A stretch of 64,000 bases of DNA, taken from positions 2,893,318-2,957,317 of the forward strand of contig NZ_CP150886.1 in the NCBI RefSeq assembly GCF_038050375.1, given 5' to 3'. Made by a program: the position numbers and the translations under genes. Under the pieces are notes generated by a model that did no database searches, was not told the DNA's origin, and saw nothing but the letters and a program-made list of their open reading frames with translations. Below, piece by piece: positions 9,678 to 16,360 of this stretch. Numbering within the stretch: the stretch's first letter is position 1; each line of letters starts with the position of its first letter. This stretch comes from Okeanomitos corallinicola TIOX110 (GTDB lineage Bacteria > Cyanobacteriota > Cyanobacteriia > Cyanobacteriales > Nostocaceae).

Positions 9678-9728
9678 CTGTGTTCATCTGCGTACCCTTC
9701 GGGAAGCAAGCTACATCTGCGTTTAATT
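9678..9728. repeat. Dispersed intergenic repeat fragment
   Basis: The stretch tctgtgttcatctgcgt, interrupted by cccttcgggaagcaagct, is a common dispersed cyanobacterial intergenic motif. Related fragments (atctgcgtt) occur near 39230 and 42620. Confidence 0.45.
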
Positions 9729-9774
9729 ACTAAACATCGAAAAATTCAACAAAAAACCCACAGGAGAAACACCA

Positions 9775-10266
9775 ATGGCCAGAGTAATTTTCTATGAAAA
9801 ACCAGGCTGTAAAAACAATACTAGACAGAAAGTATTACTCACAGCCGCAGGTCATCAAGTCATAGCATATAGCCTATTAACAGAACCTTGGACAGTAGAA
9901 AGATTAAAATCATTTTTTGGCGATCGCCCCGTCATAGAATGGTTCAATAAAGCCGCACCCAGCATTAAATCAGGACAAGTCAACCCTGAAAATATCAATG
10001 CAGAAACTGCCTTGATCATGATGCTGAGAGATCCCCTCTTGATCCGTCGTCCATTATTAGAAGTAGGAGATCAAAGAGAAATAGGTTTTGATGTTGAAAA
10101 AATAGACGCATGGATCGGTTTAAAACCCGTAGATGAATCATTCCAACAAATGAGTGAAAGTCTCATGCAGCAAGACTTACAAGGTTGTAGTCACGGTAAA
10201 AACCACCACCATGATCACCCAGAAGGTAGTTGTAAAAACAACTCTCAACAACAACACCAGCACTAA
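9775..10266 (+). CDS. Nitrogenase-associated ArsC/Spx-like protein with His-rich tail
   Basis: The N-terminal part is a thioredoxin-fold ArsC/Spx-like domain (YEKPGCKNNTRQK at residues 7-19, single Cys12). It best fits the nitrogenase-associated family (TIGR01616 type), which lies near nif genes in diazotrophs. The catalytic CX5R of arsenate reductase is absent (C-K-N-N-T-R), so arsenate reduction is doubtful. The last 30 residues contain HGKNHHHDHPEG and QQQHQH with two Cys, a likely metal-binding tail. No nif gene is in the window. The start has a clear ribosome site (aggag). Confidence 0.8.
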   Translation: MARVIFYEKPGCKNNTRQKVLLTAAGHQVIAYSLLTEPWTVERLKSFFGDRPVIEWFNKAAPSIKSGQVNPENINAETALIMMLRDPLLIRRPLLEVGDQREIGFDVEKIDAWIGLKPVDESFQQMSESLMQQDLQGCSHGKNHHHDHPEGSCKNNSQQQHQH

Positions 10267-10377
10267 AAAACTCAGCTAATATTTTCCACAACAGTAGGTT
10301 GGGTTGACGCAAGGAAACCCAACATTTTCCATGACAAGATGTATGTAAACTGTTAACTAACCCAAAAAATTATCAAC

Positions 10378-10797
10378 ATGAGTCCATTACCAGACTACCA
10401 ACCCAAACAATTATCCGTCGGTCCCCTAGAAGCAGAAATACTCAGCATCGTTTGGGAACTAGGTTCAGTCACAGTCAAAGACGTACATGATCGCATCCTT
10501 GCCGATCCTAACCGTGAACTAGCTTACACCTCTGTCACCACAGTTTTACGCCGACTTACTGAAAAAGGTTGGTTAACTTGCGATAAACAGGGAAAAGCCT
10601 TTTATTGGCGGCCATTACTCACCAAAAAACAGGCAGACATGATCAAAGCCCATGATCAACTACAGCGGTTTTTAGCAGTAGGAAACCCCGATGTTGTAGC
10701 CGCCTTTGCTGATAGTTTAGATGAAGCAGCTAGTGAACAGATAGAAGCGATCGCTAAACGTATTCAAGCTGCACGTCAAGCCAAGGGAGAAAAATAG
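10378..10797 (+). CDS. BlaI/MecI/CopY-family transcriptional repressor
   Basis: A 139-residue winged-helix protein with the family pattern GPLEAEILSIVWELGSVTVKDV at its start and AYTSVTTVLRRLTEKGWL as the recognition and wing region (residues 48-65). The downstream M56 peptidase gene starts 16 bases later. Such pairs form the BlaI-BlaR1 type switch, in which the protease inactivates the repressor after a signal. The target genes are unknown; autoregulation is likely by analogy. Confidence 0.93.
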   Translation: MSPLPDYQPKQLSVGPLEAEILSIVWELGSVTVKDVHDRILADPNRELAYTSVTTVLRRLTEKGWLTCDKQGKAFYWRPLLTKKQADMIKAHDQLQRFLAVGNPDVVAAFADSLDEAASEQIEAIAKRIQAARQAKGEK

Positions 10798-10813
10798 GAG
10801 AAAAATAATAATT

Positions 10814-11653
10814 ATGCACCTACTCATGATTTTCACCGCCATTACCATCGCTTACTGGTTAAGACATTCAGCCAGCATCCCCGATGGTAACTGGTATTTA
10901 CGATGGCGTAAAACCTTATTTTTATTTCTCTTCCCTCCCCTACTCATCTTTATGACAGTCACCGCTGTGGTTTGCATGGGTACACAAGGAAAAATGGGAG
11001 GAATGTACACAGGTTCCTCCAGTTACATCATCGCCTTAATTTTCCTCAGTTTTTTTAACATCCTGGCATTAAAACAAGCCTTTCAAGGCTGGAAATCCGT
11101 AAAATCTGCCCGTGAATGTCCACAGATAAATCTTGCAGGTAAACCAGTCAGACTCCTACAAACAAAAGCCTTATTTGCCGGTCAAATGGGTTTTTGGCAA
11201 CCAGAATTAGTCGTTAGTCAAGGACTACTAGAAACCCTCTCACCTTCCCACCTAGAAAGCGTTTTAGCCCATGAACAAGGGCATTATCAGTATAGGGATA
11301 CATTTTGGTTTTTTTGGCTTGGTTGGATGCGTTCCTGTACAGCATGGTTGCCAAATACAGAACCTCTATGGCAAGAACTGTTAATGTTAAGGGAATTAAG
11401 GGCTGATAGCTATGCAGCATCCCAAGTAGATCCCCTCACATTAGCAGAATCATTATTGTTAGTTGTCAATAATCAACTCCTAACCTCAGATGTATGCTGT
11501 GCAGCTTTAGGTTCTTCGGGAGTAGACCGTTTGGAAAAAAGAATAGACGCTTTATTAACAACTCCAGAACCAACTTCAGAAATACAAATGCAATCTTTTC
11601 ATATCTTTTTCTTAGCCTTTCTACCTTTGGTGACAGTAGTTTTTCACACCTAG
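10814..11653 (+). CDS. M56 family membrane metallopeptidase (BlaR1-like)
   Basis: Two to three membrane helices in the first 100 residues precede a zinc protease motif VLAHEQGHYQYRD (HExxH form, about residues 152-164). A later ELRADSYAA supplies the third ligand Glu, and a C-terminal hydrophobic helix follows. At 279 residues it lacks the extracellular penicillin-binding sensor of BlaR1, as is usual for cyanobacterial members. It is paired with the repressor gene upstream and probably cleaves that repressor, an inference from BlaR1/MecR1. Confidence 0.9.
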   Translation: MHLLMIFTAITIAYWLRHSASIPDGNWYLRWRKTLFLFLFPPLLIFMTVTAVVCMGTQGKMGGMYTGSSSYIIALIFLSFFNILALKQAFQGWKSVKSARECPQINLAGKPVRLLQTKALFAGQMGFWQPELVVSQGLLETLSPSHLESVLAHEQGHYQYRDTFWFFWLGWMRSCTAWLPNTEPLWQELLMLRELRADSYAASQVDPLTLAESLLLVVNNQLLTSDVCCAALGSSGVDRLEKRIDALLTTPEPTSEIQMQSFHIFFLAFLPLVTVVFHT

Positions 11654-11747
11654 CAGATGTTCCCTCCACCAGATGATAGAGGGATATATTAAAAAATCAA
11701 AAAGCATGAAGTATTAAACTCCATGCTTCTCAAAAAATACTTATTAA

Positions 11748-11819
<72 letters not shown>

Positions 11820-12011
11820 ACGCTCTCAACGTTTACTATAATAGACTTAAAAAAAGATGTTGTCAACTACTTTGGGAAAATTTTTGGGATTTTTTTTAAA
11901 TTAATTTTTGACTCCCTTAACTGGCAGCAGAAATATATAATCACTTATACAATTTCTTACAGGCTAAAGCCGCTCCCAAACAGGAGTCTAGACCTTTGGG
12001 CATAGAGTGAG

Positions 12012-12560
12012 CTACAATCCTAAACGCAATTGCGCTAACTTCTGCCTAGCCTTAGCATCAATGGCATTAGCCAAAAATCTACCTTTGGATTGTTTGCGGG
12101 ATTGATATCTATGACGCATTCGACAAGCCGTAGATTCAACTTCACCGCACAGTTGTTGCGCTGACAACCATTCCGCACCGTACCCCTGAACCATTAATTG
12201 TTGCGCTCGGTCTGATGTGGCAACAATGACGCGAGAAATCAAACATTGTGCAACTTGCTGACGCAAACCCGCACAAGCTTTTTCTATGTAAGTATCTGCT
12301 GTCTGTCCAAACTCTGTGTAATGAACCGTGAGAAAGTCTGTAATCATTTCTCTATTACTAGCAGTGTTTTGATATTGAGCATCAAAAACTATTTGAGTTT
12401 CATATCCTTGGAAGGCACTATAATTAGTCATAGATTCGACTAATTCAGCACGTGCAACTTCTAGTCCAGCATGATCACGGGTTTTTTGCAAGCAAGGCCA
12501 AGCGCCTATAATATTGTAACCATCCACTAATAAAAGGGATGGAATGATAGAACGGGGCAT
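12012..12560 (-). CDS. NYN-domain ribonuclease, YacP/Rae1-like
   Basis: The 182-residue protein opens with LLLVDGYNIIGAWP, the first acidic motif of the PIN-like NYN nuclease fold. The acidic positions in VFDAQY and ATSDRAQQ also fit DUF901/YacP. Bacterial relatives cut mRNA, Rae1 doing so on the ribosome. The C-terminal 40 residues are basic (RHRYQSRKQSKGR), suggesting nucleic-acid contact. It stands alone downstream of tRNA-Asn on the same strand. Confidence 0.85.
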   Translation of the reverse strand: MPRSIIPSLLLVDGYNIIGAWPCLQKTRDHAGLEVARAELVESMTNYSAFQGYETQIVFDAQYQNTASNREMITDFLTVHYTEFGQTADTYIEKACAGLRQQVAQCLISRVIVATSDRAQQLMVQGYGAEWLSAQQLCGEVESTACRMRHRYQSRKQSKGRFLANAIDAKARQKLAQLRLGL

Positions 12561-12821
12561 CGTTTTTAATCACAAATATCTAGAGTTAACAAAAATCATT
12601 CATAAGACTTATAGTAATTGAAGCATCGCTTGTAACACTATGTTACAGAGAATAAAAAATATCTTACACAGCAAAAATAAACCCTCAGACAGAGGGAAAA
12701 AGTTAATAAAAGTACCTATTCATCAGGGTTATATTAATTTTCGATATAAAAATAAATAATTCTTATATATTTAATTGGTGATAGGTAATTGGGGAACTGC
12801 TCATATTTGCTCATATCTATA

Positions 12822-13496
12822 TTACTTTTCTCCACCTTCTTTCATTAATAGTTTTTTCAGCCGTTCAGCCTCCCCAGCATCCACCAGAGAACCCCTATCT
12901 AATAAGAAAGCACCATCACAATAATTCAACTCATCTAAACGGTGAGTCACCCATAAAGCAGTAATACCGCGACTTTTGACCAAACGACGCACACTAGCCA
13001 CCAAATCTAGCTGACTATCTGGATCTAATAACGCAGTCGGTTCATCTAATAATAAAACTTCACAGTGACGAGCGATCGCCCCAGCAATTGCCACACGTTG
13101 TTTTTGTCCGCCAGAAAGAGCATAAATAGGCCGTCGTTGTAAAGACAGCAAATTCACAGCCCCTAAAGCCTCCTCAACCCTAGCTCTCACCATAGTCGGA
13201 GGTAATTTTTCTTCCACTAACCCAAAAGCCACATCAGCGCCAACCGTAGGCATAACCAATTGATGATCAGGATTTTGGAATACAAAACCAACCGGGGGAG
13301 AGATGCCAATTTCCCCAGATTGAGGAGTTAATAAACCAGCTATTAACCTCAAAAGAGTTGACTTCCCGCTGCCATTAGTCCCCAAAAGCATCCAAAATTC
13401 GCCTCTAGGAACTTGTAGAGAGCAAGATTTAATTACTTGCTCCCCACTAGGCCAAAAGAAGTTCAAATTATTAACTTCAATGCCTACTGCTGTCAT
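12822..13496 (-). CDS. ABC transporter ATP-binding protein, ECF/CbiO type
   Basis: A single 224-residue ATPase with Walker A GTNGSGKST (about residues 39-47), signature LSGGQKQRVA, Walker B VLLLDEPTALLD and the H-loop WVTHR. The sequence is closest to energy-coupling-factor A subunits, which power uptake of vitamins or metal ions. No S or T component gene lies nearby, so the substrate is unknown. The gene follows the UPF0367 gene by 14 bases, so the two are probably one operon. Confidence 0.9.
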   Translation of the reverse strand: MTAVGIEVNNLNFFWPSGEQVIKSCSLQVPRGEFWMLLGTNGSGKSTLLRLIAGLLTPQSGEIGISPPVGFVFQNPDHQLVMPTVGADVAFGLVEEKLPPTMVRARVEEALGAVNLLSLQRRPIYALSGGQKQRVAIAGAIARHCEVLLLDEPTALLDPDSQLDLVASVRRLVKSRGITALWVTHRLDELNYCDGAFLLDRGSLVDAGEAERLKKLLMKEGGEK

Positions 13497-13510
13497 GTTT
13501 ATACCTTGAG

Positions 13511-13786
13511 TTACTCAGCAGCAGTGAACGCAGCAAAGCCAGGTGGTTTACCACTGCCACTAGCTGCACCATCTTTCTGCGAAACTTGTACTCCCGAAAT
13601 TTCACTAGCCCGAACAGCCACCTTTTTTTCAGTTTTGCCTTCACACTTGAGTTCCACAATATCAGGATTGCCAGAACGCATAGCCGCCAAGATTAGCTGG
13701 TAGACAGCTTCTGCATCCTCAGCAGACTTACGTTGTACTGAAATTGGAAAAGCAGTATTTTTGATGCTTAAGTCTATGGTAAACAT
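13511..13786 (-). CDS. UPF0367-like conserved cyanobacterial protein
   Basis: A 91-residue protein of the type kept across cyanobacteria and some plastids. The features are FPISVQRKSAEDAEAVYQ (residues 13-30), the ELKCEGKTEKKVAV block, and a Gly/Ser-rich tail (GAASGSGKPPGFAAF). Function is unknown. It is the likely first gene of a two-gene operon with the ECF ATPase. Confidence 0.8.
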   Translation of the reverse strand: MFTIDLSIKNTAFPISVQRKSAEDAEAVYQLILAAMRSGNPDIVELKCEGKTEKKVAVRASEISGVQVSQKDGAASGSGKPPGFAAFTAAE

Positions 13787-13835
13787 TGAGAGTTAATTAC
13801 ATTTCACAGATTGTAGGACTAATTCTAGCGTTATT

Positions 13836-13946
13836 AGTCATCGGTCATTAGTCATTGGTTATTAGTCATTGGTTATTAGTCGTTGGTTAGTTATTTTTTT
13901 ACCAATTACCCATTACCAATTACCCATTACCAGTCACCAAGATTAA
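13836..13946. repeat. Tandem heptamer repeats in the gap before psbD
   Basis: This part of the 335-base gap between UPF0367 and psbD consists of copies of attagtc/attggtt followed by the complementary-type attaccc/attacca runs. Both are standard STRR units. The remaining 170 bases up to psbD are AT-rich and must hold its promoter. Confidence 0.7.
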
Positions 13947-14025
13947 ATTTTATCTCCTATACCGCTGGAAAAATTAGAGAAAATCACTTATTATGATTAG
14001 AGACAGTAAAAAATTGTAAACTAGA

Positions 14026-14070
14026 TTGACAATCTGGTTAACTTTCTGTTTATGGAAATTATGTCATAAT
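14026..14070 (+). promoter_or_regulatory. Candidate psbD promoter region
   Basis: A TTGACA hexamer at 14026-14031 lies 91 bases upstream of the psbD start. The base run 17 bases further on (TTTATG) is a poor -10 box, and CATAAT slightly downstream is an alternative. This is a weak prediction from hexamers alone. Confidence 0.3.
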
Positions 14071-14121
14071 CAACCCATAGACAGATAATATCCGTACTTA
14101 TAATATTTGGAGATTTTTCTC

Positions 14122-15177
14122 ATGACCATCGCAGTTGGGCGCGCCCCCTCAAGAGGGTGGTTTGACGTACTAGACGACTGGTTGAAGCGCGATCGCTTCG
14201 TATTCGTAGGTTGGTCAGGAGTATTACTATTCCCCTGCGCCTTCCTAGCACTAGGCGGTTGGCTAACTGGTACAACCTTCGTCACCTCCTGGTACACCCA
14301 CGGATTAGCATCATCCTACCTAGAAGGTGCAAACTTCTTAACAGTGGCAGTATCCACACCAGCAGACAGCATGGGACATTCCTTATTGTTCCTGTGGGGA
14401 CCAGAAGCCCAAGGTGACTTCACCCGCTGGTGTCAATTGGGTGGCTTATGGCCATTCGTAGCACTACACGGTGCATTCGGATTGATAGGCTTCATGTTAC
14501 GCCAATTTGAAATTGCCAGACTCGTAGGCATTCGTCCTTACAACGCCCTAGCATTTTCAGGTCCGATTGCGGTATTCGTCAGCGTATTCTTGATGTACCC
14601 CTTGGGACAATCTAGCTGGTTCTTCGCACCCAGCTTTGGAGTAGCAGCAATCTTCCGTTTCCTATTATTCCTGCAAGGTTTCCACAACTGGACACTAAAC
14701 CCCTTCCACATGATGGGAGTAGCAGGGATCTTAGGAGGTGCATTACTTTGTGCCATCCACGGTGCAACCGTAGAAAACACGCTATTTGAAGACGGTGAAG
14801 GTTCAAACACATTCCCCGCATTCAATCCTACCCAAGCAGAAGAAACCTACTCCATGGTGACAGCAAACCGTTTCTGGTCACAGATTTTCGGGATTGCATT
14901 CTCCAACAAACGCTGGTTACACTTCTTTATGTTGTTTGTACCAGTAACAGGCCTGTGGATGGCATCCGTAGGCATTGTCGGTTTAGCATTAAACCTGCGA
15001 GCTTATGACTTCGTGTCCCAAGAATTACGGGCAGCAGAAGACCCAGAGTTCGAAACTTTCTATACCAAAAATATTTTGTTGAACGAGGGTATCCGTGCTT
15101 GGATGGCACCTCAAGACCAACCCCACGAACAATTCGTATTCCCAGAAGAAGTATTACCACGTGGTAACGCTCTCTAA
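14122..15177 (+). CDS. psbD: Photosystem II D2 protein, copy without psbC
   Basis: The D2 reaction-centre protein (351 residues, five membrane helices) binds the P680 chlorophyll, pheophytin and QA. The ATG at 14122 follows a GGAG site at 14109; a TTG at 14107 would add five residues and is unlikely. The protein is identical to the copy at 26244-27299. By eye the DNA is also identical except four synonymous changes at codons 342-345 (15145-15156). There is no psbC after it, and a terminator begins 59 bases past the stop. A second, solo psbD is normal in cyanobacteria, where such copies are often light-regulated. Confidence 0.98.
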   Translation: MTIAVGRAPSRGWFDVLDDWLKRDRFVFVGWSGVLLFPCAFLALGGWLTGTTFVTSWYTHGLASSYLEGANFLTVAVSTPADSMGHSLLFLWGPEAQGDFTRWCQLGGLWPFVALHGAFGLIGFMLRQFEIARLVGIRPYNALAFSGPIAVFVSVFLMYPLGQSSWFFAPSFGVAAIFRFLLFLQGFHNWTLNPFHMMGVAGILGGALLCAIHGATVENTLFEDGEGSNTFPAFNPTQAEETYSMVTANRFWSQIFGIAFSNKRWLHFFMLFVPVTGLWMASVGIVGLALNLRAYDFVSQELRAAEDPEFETFYTKNILLNEGIRAWMAPQDQPHEQFVFPEEVLPRGNAL

Positions 15178-15235
15178 TTTGATGATGGATTAATCTCATC
15201 CTTTAAAATTCATCGTTTTTAATTTAATCAACTTC

Positions 15236-15263
15236 CCCCAGGCAAATAGTCTGGGGTTTTTTT
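15236..15263 (+). terminator. psbD terminator
   Basis: The stem CCCCAG/CTGGGG with a 9-base loop is followed by seven T residues. It ends the solo psbD transcript. Confidence 0.88.
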
Positions 15264-15274
15264 ATTTTTCAATC

Positions 15275-15302
15275 TTGCTAAAATAATTTTATGTGTTACG
15301 AT
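15275..15302 (+). promoter_or_regulatory. Candidate promoter of the structured RNA
   Basis: TTGCTA at 15275-15280 and TACGAT at 15297-15302 are spaced by 16 bases and lie just after the psbD terminator. They would start a transcript near 15309. This is a hexamer match only. Confidence 0.3.
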
Positions 15303-15383
15303 GATTTTAGGTTAAAAACCCAGAGTTTTTTGGCTCTGCCTTTTTGAAACTAAGACCGTTTAGGCAATAAGGAGGTGATGCCC

Positions 15384-15455
15384 ATGATAGAAAGTAGTAT
15401 ACGCATGGGTCATCAGGTTGCAGTTAGCCGGCTGTGCGCCGGGGCTGTTCTCTAA
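15384..15455 (+). CDS. Possible 23-residue peptide inside the structured RNA
   Basis: An ATG frame starts 8 bases after GGAGG in a perfect match to the 16S anti-Shine-Dalgarno region and ends at TAA 15453-15455. The predicted peptide starts MIESSIRMGHQVAV. Another in-phase ATG lies two codons upstream. Translation is possible but unproven. The start region is also part of a hairpin (15376-15386 with 15404-15415), so it could be a regulated leader peptide. Confidence 0.25.
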   Translation: MIESSIRMGHQVAVSRLCAGAVL

Positions 15456-15558
15456 TAGTTAGCCTTAGTCATCCTGAGATACTAAGTTAGCTCAAGTAGC
15501 TAGGCTAAAAGTCGGAGTTCCTTCCGGCAGTCTGGTTGCAACCTGAAGACCCGCTAGA

Positions 15559-15606
15559 CCGCCCTAAGTTAGATCAACCGATCTGAATTAGGGCGGATAG
15601 TTTTTT
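15559..15606 (+). terminator. Terminator of the structured RNA
   Basis: A nine-pair stem CCGCCCTAA/TTAGGGCGG (15559-15567 with 15588-15596) holds an inner AGAT/ATCT helix and is followed by atagtttttt. Confidence 0.88.
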
Positions 15607-15609
15607 ATA

Positions 15610-15703
15610 TATACAGCAGAATTCAGGAGTCAGGAGTGAAACTAGCTTGGTGTCTAGGTTTCAATTTTGATTCTGTACCTTATTGATCTACACTCTGCTG
15701 TAT
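15610..15703. repeat. MITE-like inverted-repeat element A
   Basis: A segment of about 94 bases bounded by ATACAGCAGA and its complement TCTGCTGTAT, with an inner aattcaggagtcaggag motif. It has no coding capacity. The form suggests a small dispersed palindromic repeat. Confidence 0.5.
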
Positions 15704-15754
15704 GTAGAGGGAATTTTTATCTAAAAATACATAAAGAAATTAAGCTTTGAGATA

Positions 15755-15868
15755 TAGCAATGGACAAGGCGGTTAGGATATTAAGCAGAACTAGAACTTA
15801 GACACTGAAAGACTTCTAGCTCTGTCACCGTGGCGTAGCACCTGTTCCCTGTCACCTGCTATATATTC
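15755..15868. repeat. MITE-like inverted-repeat element B
   Basis: The boundaries ATATAGCA and TGCTATAT flank about 110 bases including heptamer-like ctgtcacc/cctgttccctgtcacc runs. Part of the reverse complement resembles 61130-61175 (aacag...gaaagtctttTagt), a probable degraded copy. The rest of the 15.9-16.3 kb gap is AT-rich and without features I can name, apart from the porin promoter that must lie there. Confidence 0.5.
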
Positions 15869-16360
15869 TACATAAATTTTAGGTTTTAATTTTGTCTTCT
15901 TATCTTTAGAGTTATATATTTGACTGTTTAATCAGGTTTAATCTTAGCAATACATAATTTAAGCAAAATTTATGTAATAACCAATAACTCTGTTTATAAG
16001 GGTTGAATATTATCCAGCATTCAGAAATTCCAAGCCAACACAACAAGGATAAACAGGTGAAAATAATGGTTTCAGGCTTTTTATATTTCTGTAAACCAAG
16101 AATATAACTTATATTGAGGGACTAGTCTTGATTATTCATCTGACATATCATATAATATCTAACTATAGTGTGGAAGTTTTTACATAAGCTAATTGCATGG
16201 AATTTTAATGATTCGTTAATCAATTATTAGCCTTGTGAAAACTAAGATTATATTAGGGGCAGTTATGCCTCGATTCACAGGTATCAGTTGAGATGTCGCA
16301 TTTCTGGTAAATAAATACGACACGAACGGCTATCTAAAAAATATGGTGTGAGGAGTAAAG

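Larger units (their letters stand above)
15309..15606 (+). ncRNA. Structured RNA of unknown family with own terminator
   Basis: The region is richer in GC than its surroundings and folds into many consistent helices. A long-range stem pairs 15414-15422 with 15537-15545. It encloses a GC hairpin (CCGGC 15428-15432 with GCCGG 15438-15442), a three-way junction (TTAGCC 15459-15464 with GGCTAA 15503-15508, holding hairpins 15465-15469/15481-15485 and 15488-15492/15498-15502) and a hairpin at 15511-15528. The 3' end is a strong terminator. Upstream, a perfect Shine-Dalgarno run (aaggaggtgat) sits where two mutually exclusive hairpins compete. It does not look like 6S, RNase P, SRP or tmRNA. The 5' end is a guess. 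Confidence 0.6.

Noticed and set aside
13437-13703. 88-codon plus-strand frame across the ECF ATPase and UPF0367 genes
   Set aside because: Antisense shadow of two well-supported genes.
14107-14121. Five-residue N-terminal extension of D2 from a TTG
   Set aside because: It covers the GGAG ribosome site; the ATG at 14122 gives the universal D2 start MTIAVGR.
15309-15606. 6S RNA, RNase P RNA or tmRNA as identity of the structured RNA
   Set aside because: It lacks the long open-bubble hairpin of 6S, the conserved RNase P core motifs and the tRNA-like end of tmRNA.
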